The position numbers were made by a program, and so were the translations under genes. A DNA stretch of 64,000 bases from Mycolicibacterium komossense (GTDB taxonomy: Bacteria > Actinomycetota > Actinomycetes > Mycobacteriales > Mycobacteriaceae), in NCBI RefSeq assembly GCF_025822605.1, contig NZ_JACKTY010000030.1:1-64000 (forward strand), given 5' to 3'. Of this stretch, positions 1 through 8,226 are shown in pieces. A model generated the notes under the pieces. It did no database searches and was not told the origin of the DNA. It saw nothing but the letters and a program-made list of their open reading frames with translations. Numbering within the stretch: the first letter of the stretch is position 1; each line of letters begins with the position of its first letter.

Positions 1-66
1 GACACCGCCTGGATCAACCGACCCGCCCAAGACACCACCGAGGAGGCCGACACGACAGCCGCTTAA
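1..66 (+). CDS. C-terminal tail of an unidentified protein (partial)
   Basis: An open frame enters from the left edge and ends at TAA (64-66), leaving 21 residues rich in Thr, Ala, Asp and Glu. Nothing in it identifies a family. It converges on the methyltransferase gene, whose stop lies only 13 bases further on. The two tails meeting so closely, with the methyltransferase cut short, suggests a recombination junction here. Confidence 0.4.
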   Translation, partial: DTAWINRPAQDTTEEADTTAA

Positions 67-78
67 CACCCGATGGAC

Positions 79-2304
79 TCATCCACCTTGAAAAATTCCG
101 TTCGCCTCTGCATCTGAGCTCTCGGTTCGTTCCTTCCTCACAAGACGTAGCCGCTCCTCGATCAGGACGCTTCCGGCCCAGTCAGCGGGCTCCGCGTCCC
201 GTAACCACAGCACCCACCGAGGCTTCCCTTTCAGGAGTGTGGTGTTCGACAGCAGCGACCGAATGAACTTGGACGCGACGGGATCTGTCTCGAAGGCGTC
301 CAGGTCATCCGGTTTGATGACAAGGTTGTTGAAGTCCCACAACTTGTTCCCCTCGGTAAGAGGCGGCAGGTGCGCGGGCACCGGCTTTCGCGACGCCCGT
401 ACAGCGATGTTCGGAGCGTTCAGCAGGTACGGGTTGATGTTCGCGACTTGGCGCGCCTCAGGCTTACCGAGGCCGTTAGCGGCGTAGTAGAACAGTGTTC
501 GCTCGGTGCACTTGGAGCCCCGTGCTAACCCAACGATCACGACATGAACGCCAGCAGGGTTAGCCGACTCGGAGTCCCAGTCAAAAGGGCGGTGCGCGAA
601 GACAATCGACCACCCTGATCGCAGGATCGGAATCCAGAGCGGTGCAACTGACTGTCCTTGACAGATCGAGCTCGTGGCGACGAACGCGAACCGCGAGTTG
701 GGCGTGGTGAGGTATTCCGACGCCTTGCGGAACCAGGCCGAGACGAAGTCGAGATTGCCGTTGTAGTCGTCTCCCAAGGCGGACCGAAGGTTGGCGGTCT
801 GTTCCGCCGTCCGCTCCTTTTGTCCGGCGTAGGGAGGATTTCCGAAGACGATCACATGCTCGCTGGAAGGAAGTACGGCGTTCCAGTCGATCTCTAGCGC
901 GTTCCCCTGCCTGATTTTGGACGCGATCGTGATGGGCAGGCGGTCGGGGGCCACCCCGAACTCCAGTTCCATCTGCTGATTGGCGAGATGGTCGACGAGC
1001 AGCATCGCGGTCTCGGCGATACGCGCTGGCCATTCATCGATCTCGATTCCGAAGAAGTGGTCGAGCGTGACTTTTACGTTGGCGGTGACGTCCAGCGAAA
1101 GCTGGGCACGCTCAACCTTTTTGCCCGCGGCTATCGCTTCCATGTCGAGGTCTCGGCGGCGTTTGAGTATCTCGAGTTCGACAGCACGGAGCTCGCGGTA
1201 GGCAACGACGAGGAAGTTGCCGCAGCCGCAGGCCGGGTCGAGGAAGCGTAGCTCTGCAAGTTCGTTATGCAGCTTGGTGAGTTGACCCTTGTCGTTCGAG
1301 GCTCGTTCGAGCCGGTCGCGGTACTCGTCGAGGAACAAGGGTTGGATCGTCTTGAGGATGTTCGCTTCAGTGGTGTAGTGCTCACCGCCGTGACGCCGGG
1401 CTTCCTTGCTCTTGACCGTCTGGAACATGGAACCGAAGACCGCCGGGGAGATAACGGACCAGTTGAAGCTACATGCTTCGAGAAGTGCACCGCGGAACTC
1501 GACCGGCAGTGGGGGTAACCGCAGAGGGTCCTCGAACAGTCCACCGTTGATGTAACGGAAGAACGTGAGCGGATCACCTGCTTCGATGGTTCGGCGATCC
1601 GTCGGGGTGGCGAGCACATCGAAGAGCTCGATCAGGTCGGTGTGAAGAGTGTCGGCAGTGGTCTGGTTGCGAAGGTGATTCTCGAATAGCGCTGGGGGCC
1701 TCCACATGTCGGCGTCATCGCCGAATAACAGGAAAAGCAGCCGAGCGAGCAGCAGGGTAGCGTCGTGCTCACCGACACCTGCGGATTCGAGATGGTTGTA
1801 CAGGGTCCCCATAAGCCTCGCCGCGGCGACGGAGGCGGTCTCGGCTTCACGGTCGAACGCATCCCGCATCCGATCCAGCAGGTTGACAAGGGGGAGGTCC
1901 TCGTCGAAGTCGAGTTCTATCGCTCGAAGCCGATCGGCCAGATGCGTGGTGCGATCACCGATATGATACTGGTGGACAACAAGTTTGGCGTTGGTGGAAC
2001 CCAGTTGCGCGCGGCGTGGCCACCGCCATTCCTGCCTGTGCTCATCGGTGAAGACGACCAGCCGTTCCAGGTTGTCCTTCCCGACGAGAACATCGATCTG
2101 GCGTTGAACGGGCCGGGGCGGTAGCAGAGGGCAGTGCCAGACGCGAAGCCCCTTGTACCCGGCCACCTGGTTAAGGGTGTAGTCGCTGCCGTCTATTTCG
2201 AGAGTCAGTGGTGGGCGGTCGGGGTTGTCCCAGCCGAGCTCGTCGATGAACAGGGTCCGGAAGTTGCGGGCGTCGACGAGGTCGAGAAGACGGTTGTCGG
2301 TCAT
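79..2304 (-). CDS. MmeI-like class I SAM-dependent DNA methyltransferase, C-terminally truncated
   Basis: The 741-residue protein is a predicted N6-adenine DNA methyltransferase. The SAM-binding motif I (DPACGCGNF) is at about residues 356-364 and the catalytic NPPY motif at 489-492. The region around residues 185-330 (LLFLLFGDDADM, YINGGLFEDP, GEHYTTEANILK) follows the MmeI-type order of helical spacer then methyltransferase. The N-terminal 100 residues do not show the MmeI nuclease. The protein stops at about residue 741, just after KPRWVLWL and VRKERTESS, where family members continue through the target-recognition and C-terminal domains, roughly 150-200 residues more. ATG at 2304 overlaps the helicase stop as ATGA, so translation is coupled. 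The missing target-recognition domain makes sequence-specific methylation doubtful. Confidence 0.85.
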   Translation of the reverse strand: MTDNRLLDLVDARNFRTLFIDELGWDNPDRPPLTLEIDGSDYTLNQVAGYKGLRVWHCPLLPPRPVQRQIDVLVGKDNLERLVVFTDEHRQEWRWPRRAQLGSTNAKLVVHQYHIGDRTTHLADRLRAIELDFDEDLPLVNLLDRMRDAFDREAETASVAAARLMGTLYNHLESAGVGEHDATLLLARLLFLLFGDDADMWRPPALFENHLRNQTTADTLHTDLIELFDVLATPTDRRTIEAGDPLTFFRYINGGLFEDPLRLPPLPVEFRGALLEACSFNWSVISPAVFGSMFQTVKSKEARRHGGEHYTTEANILKTIQPLFLDEYRDRLERASNDKGQLTKLHNELAELRFLDPACGCGNFLVVAYRELRAVELEILKRRRDLDMEAIAAGKKVERAQLSLDVTANVKVTLDHFFGIEIDEWPARIAETAMLLVDHLANQQMELEFGVAPDRLPITIASKIRQGNALEIDWNAVLPSSEHVIVFGNPPYAGQKERTAEQTANLRSALGDDYNGNLDFVSAWFRKASEYLTTPNSRFAFVATSSICQGQSVAPLWIPILRSGWSIVFAHRPFDWDSESANPAGVHVVIVGLARGSKCTERTLFYYAANGLGKPEARQVANINPYLLNAPNIAVRASRKPVPAHLPPLTEGNKLWDFNNLVIKPDDLDAFETDPVASKFIRSLLSNTTLLKGKPRWVLWLRDAEPADWAGSVLIEERLRLVRKERTESSDAEANGIFQGG

Positions 2305-5300
2305 TCGGCGATTCCCATGCTGGAGACGATGCGGATCGGGTCCTTGCCGCCACGGGCGGTGATGGTGAGATCGCCGTCGCGGTGCAGTGCGGCGATGAGC
2401 GTGGCGAGTTCGTCATCACTTGCCCCGTTGCGGATGGAGCGCTTGAGCCGGTGCTCGGCGTCCTTGGCCAGCGGGTGCTGATACAGGTCGTCGAGAGCCA
2501 CTGAGGTGTCGGCGTTATGACTGTGCAGGGTGGCGCCCAGGCGGTTCCACAGCGTGCGGCGGACACCCCGCAGCCGCCCTGCCGCGAGGGTCGGGGTGGC
2601 CAGCGGGCCTCGGACCAGTGTCTCGATCAGCTTGTCGTGGTGGTCGGCCGGTTCCAGCCCAGGCTCTTCGGGGGCAGCTTCAAAGGTCTTAAGCACCTCA
2701 TGCCCAGTGAGGAGCGCGCTGGTGCCGTCGTCACTGGCGCGGCCGAAACCGTCGATGCCGGAGTCCGTACGGACGTAGCACACCACTCCAGTGTCGTTGT
2801 CGGTCATGCGCTTTCGTCGGGTAGCGGAGATCATGTCGGGTAGGCCCGCGATCTTCGCCGCGAGCTCGGCATCCTCACCGGCCGCCCGGGTCCAGTGCTG
2901 GTAGGCGAGGCTTGACGCGTCGACGTCTTCACCGGAGTCGTTGTCGTCGAGTGTCCCGTTGTACAGGTCGGCGATGGTCTGGGTCTCGCCGTCGGAACCG
3001 AAGAACAGCTCGTCGGAGCCGAAAGCCTCGGCGTTGGCGTGCAGTCGAGCGCTGATCCGGCGGCGCAGGTCGATCACGTTGTCCACCGACTCGTGGAAGA
3101 ACGAGTACAGCAGAACGTTGTCCGCCTTCTGCCCAACGCGGTCGACGCGGCCAGCGCGTTGGATGAGGCGAATGATCGCCCACGGCAGGTCGTAGTTGAC
3201 GACGATGTGCCCGTCCTGAAGGTTCTGTCCCTCGCTGAGAACATCGGTCGCGATGAGGACCCGCAGCTCGTCGCCGGGGGTGACGTCGGGTTCGTGGCCG
3301 GGCAAGGTGTTCGACAATGGGGAGAATCGCTGCGCGAGGCGGGTTGGGTTTTCGCTGTCACCGGTCGCGACACCGACCTTGTCGATGCCGGTCGCCCGCA
3401 GCGCGGCCCCGATGTACTCGGCGGTGTCCTTGTACTCGGTGAACACCAGAACCTTCTCGTCCGGATGGTCCGTTTGCAGCAAGTGGACTAAGGCGTCGAG
3501 CTTGGAGTCGGTTTCTGGCTTCCAGTCGCCATACAAGGTGAGTAGCGACCGCAGCGCCGTGGTGTCTTCGACCAGTGCCTCCCGGAGCGCCGGGGTGAAT
3601 AATTCCGGGCGTAGCCACGTCAGGCCCGTGGGGTTGCTTTCCTGCAGCGTCGCGTGGCGGGCCTCCGCGCTGGCCGTCGTGTCCTCGTCGTTCTCGTCGT
3701 TAGGGTCATCGTCCTCGCCGAACTGGTTCTCAGTGATGGTCCCGGCGGGGATCGCCAGCCCGTTGTCGATGGCGTAGAGGAACAGTTCGTTGCGGGCGAC
3801 ATGCCGCTTCAACGACAGGGTGAACGAGTGCCCGCAAGACGAGAGCCTCTTGTAGAAGGTGGTGCGGACGAATCCGGCGACGTGGCCGCGACCGCGGGCT
3901 AGGTTGTCGATGAACTCCTGTTCCGCCTCGGTCGGTGCTGCGGTCGAGGAGCGGTAGTTGCCGAGTTCGTAGCGGGGCAGCCGCAGCGAGGTGATCGTGT
4001 CCAGGGTAATGTCCCCAGCCATCAATGCAGCGGGGTCGTTCTCGCCGAAGGAGTGATCGACCGGCTTTGGGATGCGTTGCGGGAAACGGAATCTGCTGCC
4101 GTTGGCGAACTCCAAGTACGGTCCGTTGGCGTCGGTCTGGGCGAAATTGTTCTTGATGAACGTGCGCGTTCGGCGCACCAGATGCTCACTCATCAGACGC
4201 TTCCAGTCGTCCGGGTCCTCGGACCTCCGGAACGCCGCCATCGTGGTGGTTTTCCCGTCCACCTTGTCGACGAGCTTCGGGTCGGCCAACATCGCGTTGA
4301 CCGGTGCGATGCCAAGGTCGTCATCGTCGTCGATGTACAGGCCCAGCTGGTTGGCCACGTCCTGGAAACGGATGTTGTACGGGGTGGCTGTCAGCAGCAG
4401 GGCCTTGCTGTCGTTGGCGTGGATGTAGTCCTGGATCGCCTTGTAATCGCGGCGGGTGTCGTTGCGCAGCGTGTGGGACTCATCGACGATGACCAGCTGA
4501 TAGCGCCGGAGCGTGGGCAGGACCGCGTGGGCCATCGAGTAGGGCACAACCCGGCCGTGCAGCTCGTACGCCTCAAAGTGCTCCTCCCACATCGACACCA
4601 AGTTTTTCGGGCACACCACCAGCGGCATGTAGCCGTGTTCATCGCGCAGCATCAACGCAACCGCGATCGCCGTCAGGGTCTTTCCGAGACCGACGACGTC
4701 GCCGAGCATCGTTCCGTTGCGGGTCATGATTCGCCGCGCCAGCGTCTGCACCGCTGTGGCCTGGTATTCGAGCAGTTGTTCACTGATCACGCCGGGAATC
4801 GAGTACTCGGCCAGCCCCTCGCGAACGTCGCGGGATAGGTCGTAGCAGACCTTGAGGAACACCTCGTACGGCCGGCGGGGTTCGCGGCGCGCCCATGACT
4901 CGTCGAGGAGGTCGAGCAGATCGGCGCTGATCAGTCGGCTGAACTTGTCGTCCCAGCGATCAACGAACCACTGCGCGAGGGTCGCCGCCGCCGTGGTGTC
5001 GAGGACGTCGACGTTGAGCTCGTAGTTCACTGTCATGCCGGGCCTTGTGAGGTTCGACGACCCGACGAAGCCCGTGATCGGGTTGTTGAGGTCCTCTCGG
5101 TGGCAGACGTACGCCTTGCCGTGTAGTGGGCGGCGAGTGTGCACCTTGATCTCCACGGCGCCGGTAGCCAGCAGGTCGCGCAGGGACTGCAGCACCGCCC
5201 GGTCCGCGACGGTGGGAAGCCCCCGCATCAGTTGCAGGCGGAGCTGCTCGATCAGGATCGCCTTACGTTCCCGCGCGGCGTTCGCGTCGGCATCGGACTC

Positions 5301-5561
5301 GCCGCCGCCTTCTAGATCCGCTTGCAGCGCGTCGAGCGTTTCCTGCTGTACGCCCGCTGTCATCATGCCGATCAGGATCCGCACGATCGGCAGATCGCCT
5401 GCGTTCCAGTTCTCAGCCTTTTCTCTGACCAGCTGGTCGAAAACGGCCCAGCCGCGCAGGTTGAAGTAGCCGACCGCCACGTCCATGGTGTTCGACACCT
5501 GCAATGTTTTCTCCAGGTGTGAGCCCAGATCCTGCTTGATGTTGTCAAAGATCCGTGTCAA
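2301..5561 (-). CDS. PLD-nuclease/SNF2-family helicase fusion, predicted phage-defence effector
   Basis: The protein has 1086 residues. The N-terminal part is a phospholipase-D-type nuclease half: the HxK motif (LHGKAYVC, H147/K149) is followed by GFVGSSNLT at about 165-172. A superfamily 2 SNF2/HepA-type helicase follows: Walker A GDVVGLGKT ends at about 295, DESH is at 360-363, LLLTATPYN comes next, and RAGRVDRVGQ is motif VI. In such fusions the PLD part would cut DNA and the motor would translocate. The start is TTG at 5561, preceded by GGAAGCGGG. The gene overlaps the methyltransferase by four bases, so the two form one operon. It differs from DISARM (no DrmA/DrmB here) and from Mokosh, whose helicase is of another type. 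The antiphage role is inferred. Confidence 0.85.
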   Translation of the reverse strand: MTRIFDNIKQDLGSHLEKTLQVSNTMDVAVGYFNLRGWAVFDQLVREKAENWNAGDLPIVRILIGMMTAGVQQETLDALQADLEGGGESDADANAARERKAILIEQLRLQLMRGLPTVADRAVLQSLRDLLATGAVEIKVHTRRPLHGKAYVCHREDLNNPITGFVGSSNLTRPGMTVNYELNVDVLDTTAAATLAQWFVDRWDDKFSRLISADLLDLLDESWARREPRRPYEVFLKVCYDLSRDVREGLAEYSIPGVISEQLLEYQATAVQTLARRIMTRNGTMLGDVVGLGKTLTAIAVALMLRDEHGYMPLVVCPKNLVSMWEEHFEAYELHGRVVPYSMAHAVLPTLRRYQLVIVDESHTLRNDTRRDYKAIQDYIHANDSKALLLTATPYNIRFQDVANQLGLYIDDDDDLGIAPVNAMLADPKLVDKVDGKTTTMAAFRRSEDPDDWKRLMSEHLVRRTRTFIKNNFAQTDANGPYLEFANGSRFRFPQRIPKPVDHSFGENDPAALMAGDITLDTITSLRLPRYELGNYRSSTAAPTEAEQEFIDNLARGRGHVAGFVRTTFYKRLSSCGHSFTLSLKRHVARNELFLYAIDNGLAIPAGTITENQFGEDDDPNDENDEDTTASAEARHATLQESNPTGLTWLRPELFTPALREALVEDTTALRSLLTLYGDWKPETDSKLDALVHLLQTDHPDEKVLVFTEYKDTAEYIGAALRATGIDKVGVATGDSENPTRLAQRFSPLSNTLPGHEPDVTPGDELRVLIATDVLSEGQNLQDGHIVVNYDLPWAIIRLIQRAGRVDRVGQKADNVLLYSFFHESVDNVIDLRRRISARLHANAEAFGSDELFFGSDGETQTIADLYNGTLDDNDSGEDVDASSLAYQHWTRAAGEDAELAAKIAGLPDMISATRRKRMTDNDTGVVCYVRTDSGIDGFGRASDDGTSALLTGHEVLKTFEAAPEEPGLEPADHHDKLIETLVRGPLATPTLAAGRLRGVRRTLWNRLGATLHSHNADTSVALDDLYQHPLAKDAEHRLKRSIRNGASDDELATLIAALHRDGDLTITARGGKDPIRIVSSMGIAE

Positions 5562-5688
5562 CGCTTGCGCCCGCTTCCCGGTGATGCTGAAGGTCCGAGC
5601 TGTTCATACAGCACGGCGCCGACGGTCCCGCCAGTAACGTCAGTTTTCAAGACTGTCGCAACGTGCCGACCACCGCGAAATTCCGAGG

Positions 5689-6582
5689 CTATGCCCCGCG
5701 GTCGCGTGGGTTGACTGGGTGACACAGCCCCCTCCAGAACGCGGAGGTCCGGTCGTGCTGATGCACCAGGTCCGGTAGCACGGGGTCAGCGGCTTTCCCA
5801 CGGACGACGATGTCGTCGAGCGACGCGAGGACGTCGAGCACAGACCGTGGCTCGAACTGGCCCGCGAGTTTCTTAGCCTTGACGCGTACGTTGTTCGGCG
5901 TCGGGCCGGCGTCGATGACGGAGTGGTTCCACAACCGGCTGTGATGCGCGCAGCGGTTGCGGAGGTATACCAGCGCTCGCACGCGGTACGGGAAGCCGGC
6001 CTTGGCGACGCCGAGACTCGTCGCGACGGCATCTGCCAGCGTTCCCCGCCCGCCGCGCTCGATGCACTTGGACAGTGTTCCGAACGAGAACGCCTCGACG
6101 GCCGACCACACGGGTAGGACGGTGAAATCGGGTGTGCTGCCGCTGTCGGTCGTGTAGCGCAAGATGTGTCGTTCTCTGCTGCGCTCGATGTCCCTCAAGC
6201 ACGACTCGACGGTCGGCTCCGAGTTGGTGGCATCGGTGTAGAAGTCCTCTTCGAGGTACCGGCCGCACGGCCCGTGATCGTTGGCGACGACGTGCGCGGT
6301 GTGGGTGCGGAGAAGGATTTCGGCTCGGCCGAGACGTTGGGACAGTACCGACCTCAACGCTTCGTCGGCGTCGTACGTCGCGCGGATGTCGTCGAACGCT
6401 GTGCCAGGTTCGAAGCTGTTGTCGCCGCGGTGCGGCGCTTTCTGGAAGTAGCGCATGTATCCGGAGAACCGGTAGTAGTTGTGCGCTGCGAGGAACGCCG
6501 CGCACGCGTCCCGATCATTGACAACGAGTCCCCGCTCGACCAGCAGATCGACTTGTGCGTACCACGACAGGCTCGGCTTCAA
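5689..6582 (-). CDS. Abi_2-family HEPN protein (AbiD/AbiF-like abortive infection ribonuclease)
   Basis: The chosen start is TTG at 6582, with GGGG seven bases upstream, giving 297 residues. An in-frame ATG at 6759 would add 59 residues, but these would be translated through a terminator-like hairpin. The protein opens with the family signature: a WYAQVDLLVERGL segment, then NYYRFSGYMRYF at about residues 35-47. Near the C-terminus RNRCAHH (R208 to H213) is the RxxxxH motif of HEPN ribonucleases. Family members are membrane-independent RNA cleavers that arrest infected cells. It lies 127 bases upstream of the PLD-helicase on the same strand, so the three genes may form one defence locus. Function is inferred from the family. 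Confidence 0.8.
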   Translation of the reverse strand: MKPSLSWYAQVDLLVERGLVVNDRDACAAFLAAHNYYRFSGYMRYFQKAPHRGDNSFEPGTAFDDIRATYDADEALRSVLSQRLGRAEILLRTHTAHVVANDHGPCGRYLEEDFYTDATNSEPTVESCLRDIERSRERHILRYTTDSGSTPDFTVLPVWSAVEAFSFGTLSKCIERGGRGTLADAVATSLGVAKAGFPYRVRALVYLRNRCAHHSRLWNHSVIDAGPTPNNVRVKAKKLAGQFEPRSVLDVLASLDDIVVRGKAADPVLPDLVHQHDRTSAFWRGLCHPVNPRDRGA

Positions 6583-6596
6583 TAGGCACCCCAGGA

Positions 6597-6652
6597 CAAA
6601 AAAGGCCCCTCCCATTTGAGCATCGTGGAGAGGCTTGGGAGGGGGTCGATTG
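6597..6652 (-). ncRNA. Candidate small RNA or attenuator ahead of the Abi/HEPN gene
   Basis: The predicted transcript would start a few bases after the -10 box at 6658-6663 and end in the T-run at about 6597, about 55 nt. Most of it is the hairpin 6606-6614 / 6636-6644. AbiF-type HEPN systems are reported to work with an adjacent non-coding RNA, so this is a reasonable antitoxin or guide candidate. It could equally be a simple transcription attenuator. No homology evidence is available. Confidence 0.35.
6598..6644 (-). terminator. Rho-independent terminator-like hairpin upstream of Abi
   Basis: On the minus strand CCCCTCCCA (6644-6636) pairs perfectly with TGGGAGGGG (6614-6606) across a 21-nt loop, followed by CC and six T residues (6603-6598). 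A strong stem plus T-run is uncommon in this G+C-rich genome. It sits only 15 bases before the likely Abi start codon. Confidence 0.7.
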
Positions 6653-6657
6653 ATTCC

Positions 6658-6687
6658 AATGTAGCCGAAGCCGCCGACAACGCGCAA
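6658..6687 (-). promoter_or_regulatory. Candidate promoter for the hairpin RNA/Abi gene
   Basis: TTGCGC (6687-6682) and TACATT (6663-6658) are separated by 18 bases on the minus strand, a good sigma-70-like match. Transcription would begin just before the hairpin. Confidence 0.4.
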
Positions 6688-6854
6688 CCGTCGCCTCACG
6701 ATGCGAGCTACCAGGTATGGGTCTCTGGCAACGCGTTCCTCGATGGTCGACTGTATCATCCAGCCCTCAGAGAGCCCGCAGTGTGACCGACCTCAATCGT
6801 TCACGTGGTGTCGTGGCCTGGCGGTAGCGTCTGGTGCGATCGAGAGGCCGGTCA

Positions 6855-6881
6855 ATGGCCTCCACCAGTCGATGGCCTCCA
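6855..6881 (+). repeat. Direct repeat pair ATGGCCTCCA in the promoter region
   Basis: Two identical 10-base copies begin 17 bases apart, 16 bases before the start codon of the downstream gene. The first copy also forms GAGGCC-N7-GGCCTC with bases to its left. They could be operator half-sites for an element-borne regulator. Confidence 0.35.
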
Positions 6882-6896
6882 TTAATCGGAGAAGAT

Positions 6897-8162
6897 ATGG
6901 GCAACGAGATCGAACTGGTCGCCGATGGCGACGGCTTGGCTGTCATCGGTGGCTCTGCCGATGTTGAGCGATTCCTGCTCGACCAAGGCCTCGGCAAGAC
7001 GCCATCGAAGGTTCTAGACGTACAGCGTCTTTCGTCATTCACCGGCACCAGCGGGGCAGCCCTGCGAGTCGGTTCGGAGGTCGCCGCCAACTCGGGACGT
7101 TGGGTCAAGCTGACCGCCGAGTCGGCGCAAGCTGTCAAGCAGTACGGGCTGATGGCGACCAAGACGCCTGGAGTCAGTCACGCGATGATCGGGAAGCCCG
7201 GAGAGGTGAAGCAGTGGCTTCAGATCGCGCAGGCCCCGACGGCGCTGCTTAGCGGCCCCTTCGCGCTCTCAGCGTTGTCGACGATGATGCAGCAACAGGC
7301 GATGCAGCAGCAGATGGACCAGATCGTTGAGTATTTCCAGGAGATCAACGAGAAGGTTGACGACATCCTCCGCGCACAGAAGGACGCGGTTCTCGCGCAG
7401 ATGATCGGTGTCAACCTCGTCATCGAGGAAGCGCTCGCCGTGCGTGACGAGGTCGGGCGGGTCTCGGAGATCACCTGGTCGAAGATTCAGTCGGCATCCT
7501 TGATCCTTGGGCAGACCCAGGCCTACGCCATACGCCAACTTGAGGCCATCTCCGAGAACCTCGAGAAAAAGGCCGACCTCGGCAAGATCGCAAAGGCGAC
7601 CAAGGATGCCGAGCCCAAGGTGCGCGAGTGGTTGGCAGTGGTTGCACTTTGCTTCCAGCTCCAGGACGGGGTGGCTGTGCTGGAGCTGGATCGCGTGCTC
7701 GATTCCGCCCCCGACGACCTCGACAATCACCGGCTGGGCCTAACTAACGCCCGCCAGAGGCGGCTGGACCTCATCTCTCGCAGTACCGCCCAACTGCTGA
7801 CACAAATGAATGAGTCGGTCCGCAAAGCGAATTCGCGAGTACTGCTCAATCCGCGCGACGCGCCAACAGCTGTGCGGTCCAGCAATGAGATCGCGACGGG
7901 TGTGGTGGCTTTTCGCGACCGCCTCGGCATCGAGTCCAGCGACGCGCCCAGCGATGCGAAGCGATGGCGCCAGGCTGCCGGCGAGGCGGTGGGCAAAGCG
8001 CTGGCGACCGGATCAGAGGGGGCCACCGTAGCCAAAGATAAAGCCACAGATCTTGCCGATGCAGCCAAGGCCGGAGCAATTGGTTTGACCGATGTAGCTA
8101 AGGGAAAGACCGCCGACCTCAGAGAGTCCTTCCGAACACTGTCGCGGCGCAAGCAGAGGTGA
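6897..8162 (+). CDS. Helical protein of unknown function, island-borne
   Basis: ATG at 6897 follows GGAGAAG with ideal spacing, giving 421 residues. I do not recognise a family. The first 120 residues are mixed. An uncharged segment (APTALLSGPFALSALSTMM, about 110-130) is followed by a Gln/Met-rich run and a long predicted coiled coil to about residue 240. The C-terminal 70 residues are Ala/Lys/Asp-rich with repeated AKxKAxDLxDAAK-like units and end in basic residues. The arrangement (short hydrophobic segment plus coiled coil) resembles membrane-disrupting helical effectors only superficially. It is divergent from the Abi gene and shares its control region, so a role in defence is possible but unproven. 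Confidence 0.7.
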   Translation: MGNEIELVADGDGLAVIGGSADVERFLLDQGLGKTPSKVLDVQRLSSFTGTSGAALRVGSEVAANSGRWVKLTAESAQAVKQYGLMATKTPGVSHAMIGKPGEVKQWLQIAQAPTALLSGPFALSALSTMMQQQAMQQQMDQIVEYFQEINEKVDDILRAQKDAVLAQMIGVNLVIEEALAVRDEVGRVSEITWSKIQSASLILGQTQAYAIRQLEAISENLEKKADLGKIAKATKDAEPKVREWLAVVALCFQLQDGVAVLELDRVLDSAPDDLDNHRLGLTNARQRRLDLISRSTAQLLTQMNESVRKANSRVLLNPRDAPTAVRSSNEIATGVVAFRDRLGIESSDAPSDAKRWRQAAGEAVGKALATGSEGATVAKDKATDLADAAKAGAIGLTDVAKGKTADLRESFRTLSRRKQR

Positions 8163-8226
8163 GTTCCAGCGCCGCGTGCGCAGACTGCCTAAAGATTAAA
8201 ATTAACCAAAACCGCAGAGGCCACGA

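Larger units (their letters stand above)
6583..6896. other. Divergent control region between the Abi gene and the helical protein
   Basis: This 314-base stretch carries, on the minus strand, a promoter-like pair (6658-6687) followed by a hairpin and T-run (6598-6644) directly before the Abi start. On the plus strand it has two direct copies of ATGGCCTCCA (6855-6864 and 6872-6881), and the ribosome binding site GGAGAAG at 6888-6894. No convincing additional gene is seen, apart from the in-frame N-terminal extension of the Abi frame. Confidence 0.55.

Noticed and set aside
2301-5561. DISARM locus
   Set aside because: There is no DrmA or DrmB homologue in the window, and the PLD domain is fused to the SNF2 helicase rather than separate.
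6583-6759. Abi start at ATG 6759
   Set aside because: The extra 59 residues run through a promoter and terminator-like hairpin and lack family similarity, whereas TTG 6582 has a ribosome site and starts at the family N-terminus. Not excluded without protein data.
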